Assembly: GCA_023053575.1 (NCBI GenBank)
Contig: JAKZAP010000008.1
Location: forward strand, 8,978,034 to 9,042,033
From: Branchinecta lynchi
Taxonomy: Eukaryota; Arthropoda; Branchiopoda; Anostraca; Branchinectidae
Direction: 5' to 3'
Length of the DNA: 64,000 nt
Numbering within the stretch: the stretch's first letter is position 1; each line of letters opens with the position of its first letter. The position numbers and the translations under genes were made by a program. Under the pieces are notes generated by a model. That model was not told where the DNA came from and searched no databases. It saw only the letters and a list, made by a program, of their open reading frames with translations. This document shows positions 22,941 through 34,880 of the stretch, piece by piece.

Positions 22941-24039
22941 GTAGGCCTACTTGTGACACAGTGGCCTTTTTGACTGAATTTCATTTATTAGAAACCTGAG
23001 ATCGACTTTACTAAAAATAAAAAAAAAATACAAAAGCCTGTAGCAGTTTATTCAACAGAGTACTGCGACTGGTCGACATCGAAAGTCAGGGCTTTTATAT
23101 GACGTTCTACTGAGATTTGGTCTTGAGGCCTAAGACAGTTTCTGTCACAAAGGCTTCACCCTTGGCTCTGGAAATATGAATTTCCAAGTAGAGAGTTTCA
23201 TATCAGGAAGTTCATATAATTCCCTTGAAGGGACCCTGGGACACGATTGGCAAAAGTTGTCCCAGGGGAACCAAGGAACACTTGTCCCAGTGTACCCATC
23301 CGGGTAACTTTCCACAAAGATTTAACTTTGTATCACTAGATGCCAATGTAGGTCAACCACTGAGCGTTGTTTTGTAGTCGAGAGAAAACTGCTTCGGACA
23401 AAAAAACAGTCATTACCTTCCAACGAACTGCTCAAAAGATATTTTTATAAAAACGGATCCTCTTTCTTACTCAATCACCCCTAAAAAATTTCTCACTTAA
23501 AATCTCTGAAAAAAATGTTTTATTGGTTTCTTCAGGAAACACATGTATCGTTACTGATAGATAAACGTTCGTCATTCAAGCGGAATTTCCAGACAAAATT
23601 TTCTGCACAGAGGTACCATGTCCCATCTCCCCCACATCTAACCTTTATTTTCTCTGGGCAAATTCTTATCATTTACCTGCAGCTGTAGACAGGCCCCAGC
23701 ATAATCCAGTAATCTAGGAAAATCCTAGTCCTCGGACGACTGAAACAGATATGATGATTTATAGGGATTGCATCCTACCAAGGAAAACAATAGTTGCAGG
23801 AGTAGGCTACTAACCATTAGGATGCCAGGCCATGCCTGAAAGGTGCAGGAAGCATGCATTGTATTATAAATACTGAGCATCATGGACAACTATAGGCTAT
23901 CTTAAGTCAAATAAGGAGATCTGACCTATCCAGGCCCAGAGAGCAAAGAATTAAAGGATACATGAACGATGAAACCATGCTTGAAGACACCATGGAGAAC
24001 GCATTTACAGAAATGGCCACGGAGAGCATTCTTCTCCTG

Positions 24040-24415
24040 AGCGTGATGTTTTCAAAATAGGTATGTTCGTTTCTGGAGGTTTGCACATGCAGACTCCAAG
24101 ACAAAAAGCGCAATTCATTCAAATCTTGTACAGCGCTGGAAGGATCGTATTGGAATTTCTTCTAGATATACGTTTGGGCTTAACTGGTTAACAAATATTC
24201 CAGAAGAAGGGTTGATTGGAGATATTTTTTCATTTCTAAATTTGTTCGGTACTGAAATAAGGACAGATGCAAAATGGAGCAAAAATCATAGCTTGGAATC
24301 ACGATTTCGTATTTGGATTGGGTTTTCTGCAGGCAATGTTAACGGAAGTCATACAGATAGGGATGATGCTTGGTACTCTTCATTCAGACTTTCCTTTAAG
24401 GTAGTGGCAAATTAA
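24040..24415 (+). other. Unassigned open frame upstream of the FHA exon
   Basis: An uninterrupted 125-codon frame reads RYVRFWRFAHADSKTKSAIH, YTFGLNWLTNIPEEGLIGDI and GSHTDRDDAWYSSFRLSFK, with a possible phase-0 donor aag|gtagtgg at 24403. The next exon of the RNF8-type gene also starts in phase 0, but the peptide does not look like the start of an FHA domain. A frame of this length can arise by chance in 64 kb. No assignment. Confidence 0.2.
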
Positions 24416-24610
24416 GTGAAGTGCTCCAATATGCACAAATGTACTGTAAATAAATAGTAAGCACTGGCATTTGCAGGGCTAGTAGTATGACCTGTTTTAA
24501 ATTTAAAAAAATAAAACAATTGTTAAAAGGAGTGCAAACACAAAATAAATCAACTAAGCTGGCTTAAGTGATGGATGGATTCAGTAAAAAGCAATTCTCA
24601 TTACCCACAG

Positions 24611-24721
24611 GCTGTAATCGGAAGAGAATTGAAAGCTGCAGTCTGCATACCAGATCCGGGAGTTTCCAGAGAACATGCCAAGATATACCATACTGAAAAT
24701 GGATGGGAGATCATAGATCAG
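24611..24721 (+). CDS. RNF8: RNF8-type E3 ligase: FHA core exon
   Basis: Flanked by ttacccacag and cag|gtaaga, 37 codons read AVIGRELKAAVCIPDPGVSR and EHAKIYHTENGWEIIDQ. This is the FHA phosphothreonine-binding core: GR, then SREH, with the domain's NG pair in the next exon. RNF8 binds phosphorylated MDC1 through this domain at DNA breaks and ubiquitylates chromatin through its C-terminal RING. The first FHA strands and the start codon lie in unfound upstream exon(s). The exon is phase 0 at both ends. CHFR is the main alternative, but the C-terminal RING with only about 40 residues after it favours RNF8. Confidence 0.85.
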
Positions 24722-24885
24722 GTAAGACAAGGGTGTCCATGAAGTGGGACAAAGATTGAGAGGCACAGTAAATAGGTGATACGGACTGAGAGCTTCATAG
24801 CCATTGTCATTCTCCGGGCTTCGCCATGTGTGAATCCTTTGTGAATTTAAAACAAAGCTAGACTAGTTTTTATCATTTGATGGAT

Positions 24886-25045
24886 GTTAGAGCCAAAATG
24901 TGTTGTTTTTTGTTTTTTTTTGGGGGGGGGGGGGTATTTACCGACTGGCTGGTCATTTTTATCGACTGTTTTTGCAGAAAAAATACTAAAGGAAAAAAAT
25001 GACTGGTTTAACGAAAAATCGACTGATTTTAAGAACAAGAGCTAC
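24886..25045. mobile_element. Decayed hAT-type MITE fragment
   Basis: gccaaaatgt, a G-run, tatttaccgactggctggtc and aaaaatcgactgatttt match the family at 20269. Both termini are eroded and no target duplication is seen. It lies in the RNF8-type gene's intron directly after the FHA exon. Confidence 0.7.
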
Positions 25046-25199
25046 AAGCTCATATGGCACTTGTTACGAGTAGGCGGTACAAAAAAGTAGATGAGAACGT
25101 CTCAAAATACACCAAGCCATCCAAAAATGCGGTTCGGAAATAGAAATAGAATATTTAGTAATCAGTAGCAGTAGCAAATGCGCATGACTGTCCAAACTA

Positions 25200-27300
25200 C
25201 CAAGTTTTAGCCCAATAAATCCACTGGTTTGATTCCTAGACGTGCTAAGATTTCCGGTACTCCCACCATCTCCCTCTACCCTGGCCGAATCTGGTTCTGA
25301 CTAAAAATTGGATCATCTAAAGCATCTTCTTTTATACCATCTATCACGTTTCACTCGAATCTGAGCATTTTTGCAGAATTCTGGTACCCCCACGCCACCC
25401 CACCGTTGTCGGATCCGGTTCGGACCCTAAAATATGTCATCTAGGGTATATGCTCTCTCTACATTCCAAGTTTCATTGAAACTGATGCACTCGTTTGACC
25501 CTATGCGAGCCTCAAAGTTTCCGGCAATCTCCCTCCAACTCCCCCCACTGTGGCCGAAGAGGACGTGGAAAAATAAACGTCGTATCTCTTAATCCTCTCT
25601 TCCCGTCCATTAAGTTTTACTGAAATCGGAGCATAGCCTATCTGCAAATTTCCGCCCCCCCCCCCCCCCCCCCCACCTTGGCCAAATCCGGCCCGGACGC
25701 CAAATTACGGATCTATGCCGCATAAACTCGGCACTGTCTAACCTGCATCTCATTCGGTCCATCCGTTTGGTTTTTGTGCATGTCAAAATCCCCCCCCCCC
25801 TTCCCGCGAATTCCCCCAACCGTGGTCGTATATTTCGAACGCATGCTTTACATGTCTAGGTCATCGATTCTTACCACCCCTTTGAGTTTCACTCGAATCA
25901 GACCACTGGTTCGCAATTTGCAGAAGTCGATTTCCATATTTCCCTTCCCTCGCTCCCCCGAAAATGATCGGATCTAGGAACGGTTCTTAAGTCAATTAAG
26001 TCGGGTCATTAATATGCCTGCAAAGTTTTGTTGTTAGTACATCTGGAACTATTCTAACTGGCGAATACCGGAATTCGATGAAACCCCCTCCAGCTGGCAC
26101 AGAGCCCCGAAACTATTTGGCTCCGTCAAAGTCGTATCTAGACCTAACGCTTGTTCTCTCCATTAAGTTCCGTTCCACTCATTCTGTTCCATTCCAGTTC
26201 CACTCAAATCCGATCACCCGTTCAAAAGTTATGCATGCCACTAGACTCCGGACTCCCCATCCATCCACTCCCCCCACGATGGTCGGATCAGGGAGACGAC
26301 TATTCTCAAATCAATCAATTCGGACCCTGACATACCTGCCAAGTTTCATCGTCCTTGCTCATCAAGAAGTATGCCGAACTCGCGGGATCGCTAGAAATCC
26401 GGACACCCCCCCCCCCCACCAACTCCCCCACAATGACCGGATCCAGTTCGGTTTTGTCAATGACGTATCTAGGAGTTGTGCTTGTTCTTCCCGCCAAGCT
26501 TCATCCCGATCCCTCCACTCTAAGCGTTTCTCAAGATTTCCGGTTCCCTCCTCCAACTCCCCCCAGTGTCTCCGGATCCTGTCCGGATATAAAGTGGGAC
26601 GTCTGAGACATGAGTTCATCCTAAATATCAACTTTCATCAAGATCCGATCACCCGTTCGAAAGTTAAAAATCCCTCAATTTTTAGCCTCCCCCTCCCTCC
26701 ACTTCCCCAGATGGCCGAATTGGGGAAGTGACTGTTTTATAATTAATCTGGTCGAGTCCGTGACATGCCTGCCAATTTTCATCGTATTAGCACATCAGGA
26801 AGCACCGAACTCGCTGGATCACTAGAAGTTCGGACCCCCCCCCCCCCCCCCCGCCCCAACTCCCCCAAAGTGAGGGGATCCGTTCCGGTTATGTCAGTCA
26901 CGTATCTAGGACTTGTGCTTGTTCTTTCCACCAAGTTTCATCCGGATCTCCACTCCAGGCGTTTTCCAAGATTTCCGGTTTCCCCCTCCAACTCCCCCCA
27001 ATGTCACCGGATCCGGTCTGGATTTAAAATGGAACGTCAGTGACATGAGGTCCTTCTATGTATCAAGTTTCATTGAGATCCGATCACCCATTCGTAAGCT
27101 AAAAATATCTAAGTTTTCCTAATTTTTCCGGATTCCGCCTCCCTCCACTCCCCTCCAGATGGTCGGGTCGGGGAAGCGACTATTTCTAATTTAATCTGGT
27201 CCGGTCCCTGGTATGCCTGCCAAGTTTCATCGTCCTAGCTTATCTGGAAGTGCCCGAACTAGCAAAACCTGGACCGACAGACCGACTGACGGACAGAAAT
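25200..27300 (+). repeat. C-rich minisatellite, units about 170-180 bp in higher-order pairs
   Basis: Recurring blocks include ccaagtttcat(c/t), aactcccccca, tttccggt, ggtcggatc, acgtatctaggacttgtgct, gcgttttccaagatttccgg and tgacatgcctgcca. Alternating blocks suggest a pair unit of about 345-360 bp; the closest pairs are 26400-26600 and 26820-27050. It ends in gaccgacagaccgactgacg. Homopolymer C runs up to about 18 occur. It fills the intron between FHA exons. An inverted relative starts at 63575. Confidence 0.82.
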
Positions 27301-27469
27301 TACAATCGCTATCTCGAGAAAACAATTATTTTCCAAACCTCCTTTCATCTTATTTTCCATTCCAGAAAACTACTTATATTTCGTATATATATATAGTGAG
27401 ATCCTATTCTAGCAAAGTACTTCAGCCGACTGCAATTTCGCCATGGGTTGACAGATAATAATTTTGCAG

Positions 27470-27721
27470 AGCCTCAATGGATTTACGATTGAAAACCAGA
27501 AAAGCAAAAAGGGACAAATCATCAAGCTGCCATATGGAGAGACTCGGACCATTGTCATAGAAGGAGGAGGTGGAGAGCGTCACAGCATCACGGTCACGCC
27601 TTTGAAAGTCCAGGAGATGTGTGAAGTTCCGCCTCCCCAAAAGAGAGCAAAACTGACAGATGCGTCAAATACCATGAACAAGCTGAAGGAAACTGAATCC
27701 CAGATACTTCAGATGCAAATG
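27470..27721 (+). CDS. RNF8: RNF8-type E3 ligase: end of FHA domain
   Basis: Between ttttgcag and atg|gtaggc, 84 codons begin SLNGFTIENQKSKKGQIIKL, with the FHA N-G pair and a gap-rich loop. They continue ETRTIVIEGGGGERHSITVT, the last FHA strands. A linker follows, with PPPQKRAKLTDAS (a basic patch that could serve as a nuclear localisation signal) and the start of a coiled coil (MNKLKETESQILQMQM). Phase 0 at both ends. Confidence 0.85.
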
Positions 27722-29164
27722 GTAGGCCTCACTTTTTATCGATGTCTTCTTCCTTTCTGTTAAATCAGTCTGCTCATTTGAGTCCCGGGTCTTGGCGGCA
27801 CTACTGTGCCGGGAACTTCTACAGACTTATATCGCGTAGGTCATTAAACATAGCTCTATTCGGCTCTGACATAAGTATGTGAGCAATGGAGGAGCGGTTA
27901 CGACTGTTGGGTTTTGCTCTCCATACATGAAGAAGACCTCAGTCAGTTATTTGTAGTGCAAAGTTGCTAGTTTTAATTTTATTTTCTATTCCTTTGTAAC
28001 TGATACATTGATTGGTTGATCTGTTCTTCAACTTGACAAACAAAGTTTGATGAAGAAAACGCTCGTTCGTCCCCTTAAAGCGGAAAAGACCGCCTGAACA
28101 AGGAGGTTTTGTGTGTGATCGTTGTTACTATCAACTGTAAACACTCCGACTGTCTGGAAAACCGAGATTTCCAGTAGGCTATAGCGTAGCAGCCTGAACA
28201 ATTCTAGGTCAGCACTTCTTATCACCCATAAAGTTTCACTCAAATCGGACCACGCGTTCGCAACTTACGGAAGCCAGTGATTTCCTGCTGGACTTCTGAG
28301 TTGTGTACAGTGTATCGATGGTAAAGGTAAACGTAATTATAATGAAACCTTTCTAAAAACCAACTAGCCTGGCCGAATTGACGCTGAAGTAACCAGAACA
28401 AATCAACTTACACCCCCTGAGCTGAACCAGACCTTCTAAACAACGACACGACCAAAGCTTAGACCGACGGCATGGTCAGTGCTGCTGGCTACCCGAATAA
28501 AAACTGAAAGTCGAGCTAAGCTTTATGTCTCTTATGAGGTTGGATGAATTTTAATTTAAGATTAAATGGCAATACTTCAAGCAGAACATGAGCTTTCCAG
28601 AGGTGGAGATATCCGGAATTCGAACAAGCTTATTTCGGATAAGCGAACAGCGAAAGGACATTACAGAAATATTGTTTAGTGCTGTCCTCCTCAAGACCCC
28701 CCCCCCCCCGCCGTCTTTGTTTTCCTTTTTTCTGGTGCCTTGTTTTGCTCGAGTTTCTCTCTTTTTTATTTAAGGTTGAAACCATAGGTTATTTTTTTCC
28801 TCTCCTCCCTTTTTTTATTTAGATTATTCAGTTAGTTGATTCTTTTCTTTTTTTTAAATCGGTTAGTGTCCTGCCCTAGCCAAGCAGTCCTTTTGTGCTT
28901 TCCTGGCAGGAATATTAGTTGTTTATTTTTTCTTTGAATATAATCAAATGAAACTGAAAAAAAAAAAAAAATGAATGAAACTGACTGACCATACTTCTTC
29001 GTTCTCAGGTCTATGTAAAACAGATGGTATACAAGGTATTGAAGATAAGTACCCGCGCAGTATGTAGGCTACGACATTCGTTCGCGAATATTTGATCGGC
29101 GAACAGCCAAGATAAGCAGGCTCTTATCATTATCCGTTCTTGACTCCAGTAACTTATTTTTCAG

Positions 29165-29665
29165 AATCTCAACGAAAGCCTCAGAGACAGTAACCAGAAG
29201 CAGAATGACCTTTCAGTCCAGAAGAAGAGTATGGAGAAGACCTACCGGATGCGTTTGCAGGAACTTTCAAACGATTACGAGTCAAAGATCCAACAGCTAG
29301 AGGGAAAAATCAAACTGGGGGAAAAATTGCAGAGTGAAAAAAGCTTTCTTGAGAAAGAATTTGCAGCAGAGACTGAAAAACTTGTCGCAGCTCGGGAGCT
29401 CGAAAGACAGGAATTTGAATCACAGCTGAAGTCAGCGCAAAGCGAAATTGAAAAGTTACAAACTGAGAAATTAAAGTTAGAAGAAGAGTGTCAGAAAGAA
29501 CTAGAAGAGCTTAAAAAGAAATTGGAAGAGAAGCAGGTGGAATTCGAGAATGCAAAAGAGAGAGAAATGATTCAAGTAGAAGAAAAGAGGGATTTGGAAG
29601 CGAAGATCAAAGAGTTACAAGCACTACTGGTAGTCACGGAGGAGAAGCTCAAGGAGTCGGAAAAG
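29165..29665 (+). CDS. RNF8: RNF8-type E3 ligase: coiled-coil exon
   Basis: Between ttatttttcag and aag|gtaggg, 167 codons form one long heptad-rich helix, from NLNESLRDSNQKQNDLSVQ through EKLQTEKLKLEEECQKELEE to ELQALLVVTEEKLKESEK. RNF8 proteins have a central coiled coil that dimerises and binds the E2 UBC13; the coil here seems long. No stop or phase problem. A read-through of the donor would stop shortly after, at 29699. Confidence 0.88.
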
Positions 29666-29701
29666 GTAGGGTCCCGCTCCTTGAACCAAGTGGTTCAGTA
29701 G

Positions 29702-30200
29702 GATCAGTCAATCAATCTTGATTATTCAAAAAACATTCCTTACGGTATTAACAAAAAAAACCGATTATTTGTTCTCTCGTCAAACATAACTATATGCAAT
29801 TGCGCTTTTACGTAGTCAAATATTCAATAATTACATAAGAACAAGAATTGCAACAAATAAAAGCGCTAAACTTCGATAATTAACATAAAAAAGAGGAAAA
29901 GAATTTAAAATTTCGCGTTGAAAAACCTCACAAAGGAGGGGACAAAACTTCTTTCGTACCACGCATAAATTGACCGAATGGGTTGGATCTTAGGAACTGA
30001 TTCTGCTACCATTCTCTGTGGCCTTATGCGGTCGGGAATGTGGGGAGGGGGAAGGATTTGCCGATGGTTGGGGTCTTCCAGTAGTTGGTCACCAAACTTG
30101 GTAGAAAGTTGGTCTCTACGGTTTGACAAACATGCGAGACCAAAGGGAAATGTACGGGTTTCACCGACAATCGAGACCGGACAGAATGCATTGCTGTCAC
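29702..30200 (-). mobile_element. LINE 3' fragment with (TTGA)n tail
   Basis: The minus strand reads RTFPFGLACLSNRRDQLSTK, HIPDRIRPQRMVAESVPKIQ and ends ERSFVPSFVRFFNAKF, matching the C-termini at 10553 (RRSFVPSFFELYNSQ) and 46820 (LRSFIPSLISGNFL). The tail gtcaatcaatctt lies at 29706. A hAT-type MITE interrupts its upstream edge at 30201. Confidence 0.83.
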
Positions 30201-30524
30201 CAGGGGCGTCACGACTGGGGGGGGGAGGGGGGGGACGCCCCCCCCCCAATGCTGTCGGCCAGTCGGTAAAAAATAACCGAGTCGGCGCGAAGCGCCAAGA
30301 TTTTTCGTCAAAACAGTTGATTTTTTTCATGAAAACAGTCGGTTTTTCTGAAAATTGGTCGTTTTTTCGTCAAAATAGTCGGTTTTCAGTCGATTTTTTT
30401 TCAAAAATGTCACTTTTCTTTTTGAAATAGTCGTTTTTTCTTCAGAAAAAGTCGGTAAAAATTACCATCCAGTCGGTAAATGCCGCGTCCCCCCCCCCAA
30501 ACATTTTGGCTATTAACGCCTCTG
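30201..30524. mobile_element. hAT-type MITE (324 bp), exact 8-bp target duplication
   Basis: Ends CAGGGGCGTCACGACTGGGG and GGCTATTAACGCCTCTG. The flanks gctgtcac (30193) and gctgtcac (30525) are identical. The core has roughly 20-base units (aaaacagtcggttttt) and the GCG palindrome ggcgcgaagcgcc. It is inserted at the edge of a LINE fragment. Confidence 0.95.
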
Positions 30525-30989
30525 GCTGTCACATATAGCCTAACGTTCAGTAACAAGGCGCTGTAACTAGTCAGTATAGTGATAACGTGGTTCAGGAAGT
30601 CATAAGAAGAATTGTAATAATAGTTATAAAATTGCTATAAAAAAGCCTCTAGAAGACACGACAAAGGTAATTTCAACAAGAATATCGGTGGCAGAGGTTT
30701 CTAACACCTTAACGGGCGACAACACCTATTTGGGAGGAACCTGGTAAAATTGATTTTTTTTATTTTATTTTTTTTTCTAAAAACACATCGAGCTGTCTTC
30801 AGGAAGCTACAGTGTAGAAGTTGCATAGTATTTACAAAATCAAGTCTACAGAGAAAATTTGGCGCATTTTCACGCTTTCATACGCTGTCACTAGCCTTTT
30901 ACCTTGGGGGGACGTCCAGGTTTGCCAAAGACTTGAAAATGTGCCTACAAGAAACGATATTGTCGAAGAGAAACAACGTCACTAACGGC

Positions 30990-31240
30990 TGTACATAGGG
31001 CAAATTAAAGCGCCGCATGCGAAACAAATTAATCCGCCTTTTTTTTCTGGCAACATTTAACTACTTTCATGCAAATTCTTGCTTTTAAGGTGGTTCAAGC
31101 CTCTCAAAATTCCAAGCCTAAAACGCCAACTAAATGACGCACCCTTCTTCTAAAATAGTGAAGACTGCAAAAGGCGCGGCAGGCGAAACTTTTTGGAAAC
31201 ACCGATGATGAAAGTGTCTTTTTGCGATCCCAAGTACCTA
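30990..31240 (+). repeat. Dispersed repeat, copy 1 (other at 52185-52370)
   Basis: Shared blocks are agcgccgcatgcga, catttaac, tttcatgca, cttttaa, aaatga(c/g)gcaccc and gtgtctttttgcgatccc / atgtctttttgggatcc. Nature unknown; no coding capacity seen. Confidence 0.65.
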
Positions 31241-31479
31241 TTAAACCACGTCTGGCGAAAAAAGGGGCCATCCAGGGTAAAGTAGATACAAAGTAATTTA
31301 TTCTGAATTTAGAGCAAACAAAAGTAGGCTAGTTTTCACGTCAAGACACGTGCTTATTCCTGAAGTACTGCAATCATTAGAAGTAAAAGTTATGTAATGA
31401 ATGGCAACCAGCTACCTTTAAATGGTAAAGAGCTAAAGCTAAATAGATGCCAAATAAATTACCAGGTTCAGTAATGGGG

Positions 31480-32440
31480 TTGAAACAAATAATGGGTTCG
31501 TCCTACCGACAAACAAAAATAAAAATAAAATAAGGAACACCTCGGGAGCGGTAAAACAACCGAATTTCGTAATAGAATAAAACTCTTGTTTACAGAAAAA
31601 AAATCGGGTGAATTACCGAATTCGGTCATGAATCAGAAACAAATAAATCTGATTAATTACCAAATTATGAAATGCACTAACCATATGCTATAGAACAAAT
31701 ACGGACTTGAGAAAAGTCCGTGAATTACCGAATTCGGTAACGAATGAGACCAAATAAACACGTTAAATCAACCAATTTGCGAACGGACGCACACAATGCG
31801 GTGAAACTGATGCGGGCTGAACAAAAGTTTAAGGCTAGAAATACCGAATTCTGTCATGAATCAGAAACAAATAAATCTGATTAATCACCGAATTATGAAA
31901 TGAAATGACCAAATGCAATAGAACAGACACGGACTTGAGAAAAGTCGGGTGAATTACCAAATTCGATAAAGAATGGGAACCAATAAACACGTTAAATTAC
32001 CCAATTTGGAAATATGGGGACAATTTTTTTTTTATAAAATTGACTGGAATTTCGGCGAAAATTTGACCGAGTGCTCAAAACGTTGGGGCGGGGGTGCCTG
32101 CCCCCCCCCCCTCCCGCCTTACCTCGGGATGGCCCTTTCGGGAAGTCCATAATGATATATCGTTTCTAAAGTGCATCGCATAAGACATTTGCTCTTGTTT
32201 TCAGGTAGAAGTGGCTATCAACTTAACACCAATAAACACGTTAAATCACCCAGTTTGGAAATATGGGGACAAAAGATTTTTATAAAATTGACCGGAATTT
32301 GACCGAATGTTCAAAACGTAGGGGGGGGGGGGCAGCGCCCTTCCGCGGGACGCTCCTAACCAGAAGTCCATAATGATATATCGTCTAAAATGCGTCGCAT
32401 AAGACATTTTCTCTTCTTTCCAGGTAGAAGAGGCTGTCCA
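31480..32440 (+). repeat. Tandem array, period about 220-235 bp, running into an exon
   Basis: aataaacacgttaaat recurs at about 31752, 31990 and 32230. The block gaatcagaaacaaataaatc recurs at about 31630 and 31857. The blocks gtccataatgatatatcg and gcataagacatttgctctt / gcataagacattttctctt occur before both 32205 and the real exon at 32424. The last two units carry a splice acceptor plus exon start. Confidence 0.85.
32205..32290 (+). pseudogene. Duplicated acceptor and exon start (non-functional)
   Basis: ttgttttcag|gtagaagtggct at 32195-32216 copies the true junction ctttccag|gtagaagaggct at 32416-32435. The matching part ends after about four codons (VEVA for VEEA) and the frame reaches a stop near 32284 with no donor. 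Use of this acceptor would give a truncated protein. Confidence 0.75.
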
Positions 32441-32544
32441 CTGTTTGGACCCCGCTGTCCTTGCTGCAATTTCGGATATGTGCGAGGATGGCGAGGAGGT
32501 CCTAGTTACTATTCCCGGCGATCCTGCTCGTTCTCAGGACGGAG
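32424..32544 (+). CDS. RNF8: RNF8-type E3 ligase: linker exon
   Basis: After ctttccag the frame reads VEEAVHCLDPAVLAAISDMC and EDGEEVLVTIPGDPARSQDG, ending in phase 1 at g|gtaagt. It links the coiled coil to the pre-RING helix. I recognise no domain in it. The exon start is tandemly duplicated 219 bp upstream. Confidence 0.75.
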
Positions 32545-32869
32545 GTAAGTAATTTGATTACTTTTCCTACTCTACCGTCTGTTCTACCTTAATGGTAGGC
32601 TACTTGTTGTTATCAGCCGAAACATGAAATCAGAACGGCCTACATGGCGGCTGGTTGGTTGACCTACTTTTCGCGTCATTCCACTAATTACTTTTTACTT
32701 GCTGAGCACTCTTGCTCAAATATTTAATTCTGGAACTAACTTGATGATAGAAATACATAACTTGTCCTTGATTGTCATCAACTCCGTTTGTCTGTTCACG
32801 ACCCCACCGGTAGTCCGGTATCATTTGTGAGTTACCTTTTTGTAGAATTACTGATTCTTTTACGTTTAA

Positions 32870-33200
32870 ATTGAATTTTATTTATAACCCGTCTAGGTAA
32901 AGACGGAGTATGGTAAAAGGTGAAAAAAGAGAGAAACAACACAACAACAAAAAACAAAATAGTTAAAATTCAGTAAACCGGAACATAATGGAGCTCCATG
33001 GGAGGTTACAATTTTCCTTCATCCCGTTGATGGATCTCAGGTCGGCCGCGGACGGATCAGCTATACCGAACTTTTCGATGAGATGGCTGTTCCAGCTTAA
33101 AACCGGCTCCCTCGGTACTATTTCGCTCGTACCTAATATGTGTGTGGGCGTTGAGTTTATATCCTGCAGAAGTTCTCGAGAACCGGTATGATCAATGCGG
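32870..33200 (-). mobile_element. LINE 3' fragment, hairpin-ended family
   Basis: The minus strand reads WNSHLIEKFGIADPSAADLR and ends in RFTEF-stop, matching C-termini at 38600 (NRKMITKFSVTN) and 39330 (NHTLTEKFKIQD). The 3' terminus has the hairpin CCGTCT-AGGTAA-AGACGG followed by ttataaataa on the minus strand. Confidence 0.75.
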
Positions 33201-33679
33201 CTACCCGTTGACGACCCGCCTATGAAACGGGTAGCTGCGTGGAAAGCATCTGATTATGTGCCCAAAACCACTACTGTCTGACGGTGTCGACTTAATTGTA
33301 GCGGAATTCCATATAGTAGTGACGTCCAGTGATTGAGGACCCAACATAGGATTTGATTGTCCCTAGGTCGTTTTATAAATGTAAACGCGACCAGCCCCTC
33401 GCTGGCGGCTCGGCTCTATATATATATTTAAAAATATGTATTCACGGATAGGAATAAACTACAATTTTTCGTTTGCCGAGGTAAAATAGATCAAATGGGT
33501 GTGGACTTCACGCTTCTATGGAATTCCGATACAACTTAGTTTAGACCTGGCCGACAGCAGTGAAGCAGGAACTTCTCTACTTTGACCTTCAGGATTTTGC
33601 ATGCTAAAGATTGTTTCACCCCCCAGCCCCCCGAAAGGCATGTCAACTTTCAAAAAAAGAAGCATAGACGTTGTAGCAG

Positions 33680-33900
33680 AAGCTCAAACGCGGAAGATCG
33701 CATGACATGAAGAAAATTTCCTGGGGAACGAGTTTTCCCCATTTGAAAATATTTTTCCTTGGAAATGTTTTTGATTGACGAGGTTCCAACTTGCATCGGA
33801 GGTCAGCTACTAGAAAGTCCTTACGTCGCTGTATGACAAATTGTATGAGTACTCTGCTTTTAGTTATTTTATCCTTACAAGTTCAATGTTGGACCAGTGT
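33680..33900 (+). repeat. Dispersed repeat shared with 51480-51690
   Basis: cgcggaagatcgcatgac, ggggaacgagtttt, gaggttccaact, ggaggtcagcta, gctgtatgacaaa and attttatccttacaagt occur in the same order in both places, about 85 percent alike by eye. Here it lies just before an RNF8-type exon. Type unknown. Confidence 0.8.
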
Positions 33901-33983
33901 TGCCTCTGTGAAAACTGCAGTTGCGGCGGAGGTACTGCTTTTTCATTCAGTTTTCGTTATAGGCTCTGGCCAACCTTCCACAG

Positions 33984-34156
33984 GTCAGACGGACGCGATG
34001 AGTCGAGCTAAGTTGGAGGTGGCATTGGAGGAACTCCGCCGCGAAAGAGAGGCTAGAGAAGAGCTGCAGAGGGAGATGAGGAGAAACGCAGAAGGTGTAG
34101 AAGAGGTTCTCGAATCCGAGCTATCGTGCAGTGTCTGCAGTGAGCTTTTCGTAAAG
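33984..34156 (+). CDS. RNF8: RNF8-type E3 ligase: pre-RING helix and first RING cysteines
   Basis: After ccttccacag the exon completes a glycine codon with the previous exon, then reads QTDAMSRAKLEVALEELRRE and REEL, then MRRNAEGVEEVLESE (charged helix). The RING starts LSCSVCSELFVK before donor aag|gtatga. C-x2-C is the first zinc pair. It is phase 0 at its end, matching the exon at 40950, 6.8 kb away. A nearly full-length LINE occupies that intron. Confidence 0.9.
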
Positions 34157-34795
34157 GTATGACTATTCATTGTTCATTTCTTCTCTATCCGTACAATGCC
34201 TACTTCTACCTCCTTTTTTTGTTATTTGGTTGGTTGAACTTTAGGCACGTTCAGTTTCATTTATTTATTGATATACAGACTTCTACAAAAATAAAAATTT
34301 ACACAAATCCGGCAGGGTGCAAAGCACGAAAAGGCGAGACCTTATAGGTCAACTAATAACCGATCCAACTACCTACACAAAAAAAATAATAAAGATGCAA
34401 CGTATGCCACATACCCAACAGTAAAACTCCCAAAAAACGAAGAAGGGAATGGAGGGAGACCTAGACTACCAACGCACCACAATCGAATCAATTAACTAAT
34501 AATTTAAAAACTACCAATTAATTATGTTCCAGGAGATGAGATTTTATTTTAGTTTTAATTGTAGATGTAGACAAACTGTCAACAAAATGAAGTCAGTAGG
34601 GAAAAAAAAAAAAAAAAAAAGCGAGAGTTAAATATATGGAAAGTAAGAAGAAAATATTGAAGTTGGATTTTGCTATTGAATTTGAAGAAAGAGAAAGACC
34701 GATGAGGATGATGGTGGTATTTGTATGTGTGCATGTATGGAAAATGAGAAAAAGGAAAATTGTTCTGAGCGAAGAGAGATTTTAAAGGTGCAGTC

Positions 34796-34880
34796 AGCAA
34801 GTAAGTAATATATTTATGACGCACCATTTTCAAAAGCGGAGTATTAAAAGCAAATAAAGAAAGAAATACAGCACAACCAA
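34796..34880 (-). mobile_element. LINE 3' tail only, hairpin-ended family
   Basis: On the minus strand it shows tactccgcttttgaaaatgg, gcgtcataaata and (ttac)n, the same terminus as at 39129. No coding sequence survives; the plus-strand LINE starts right after. Confidence 0.6.

Noticed and set aside
26078..26731. 217-codon frame in the C-rich array
   Set aside because: Composition follows the minisatellite, overlapping frames are open on both strands, and no domain is visible.
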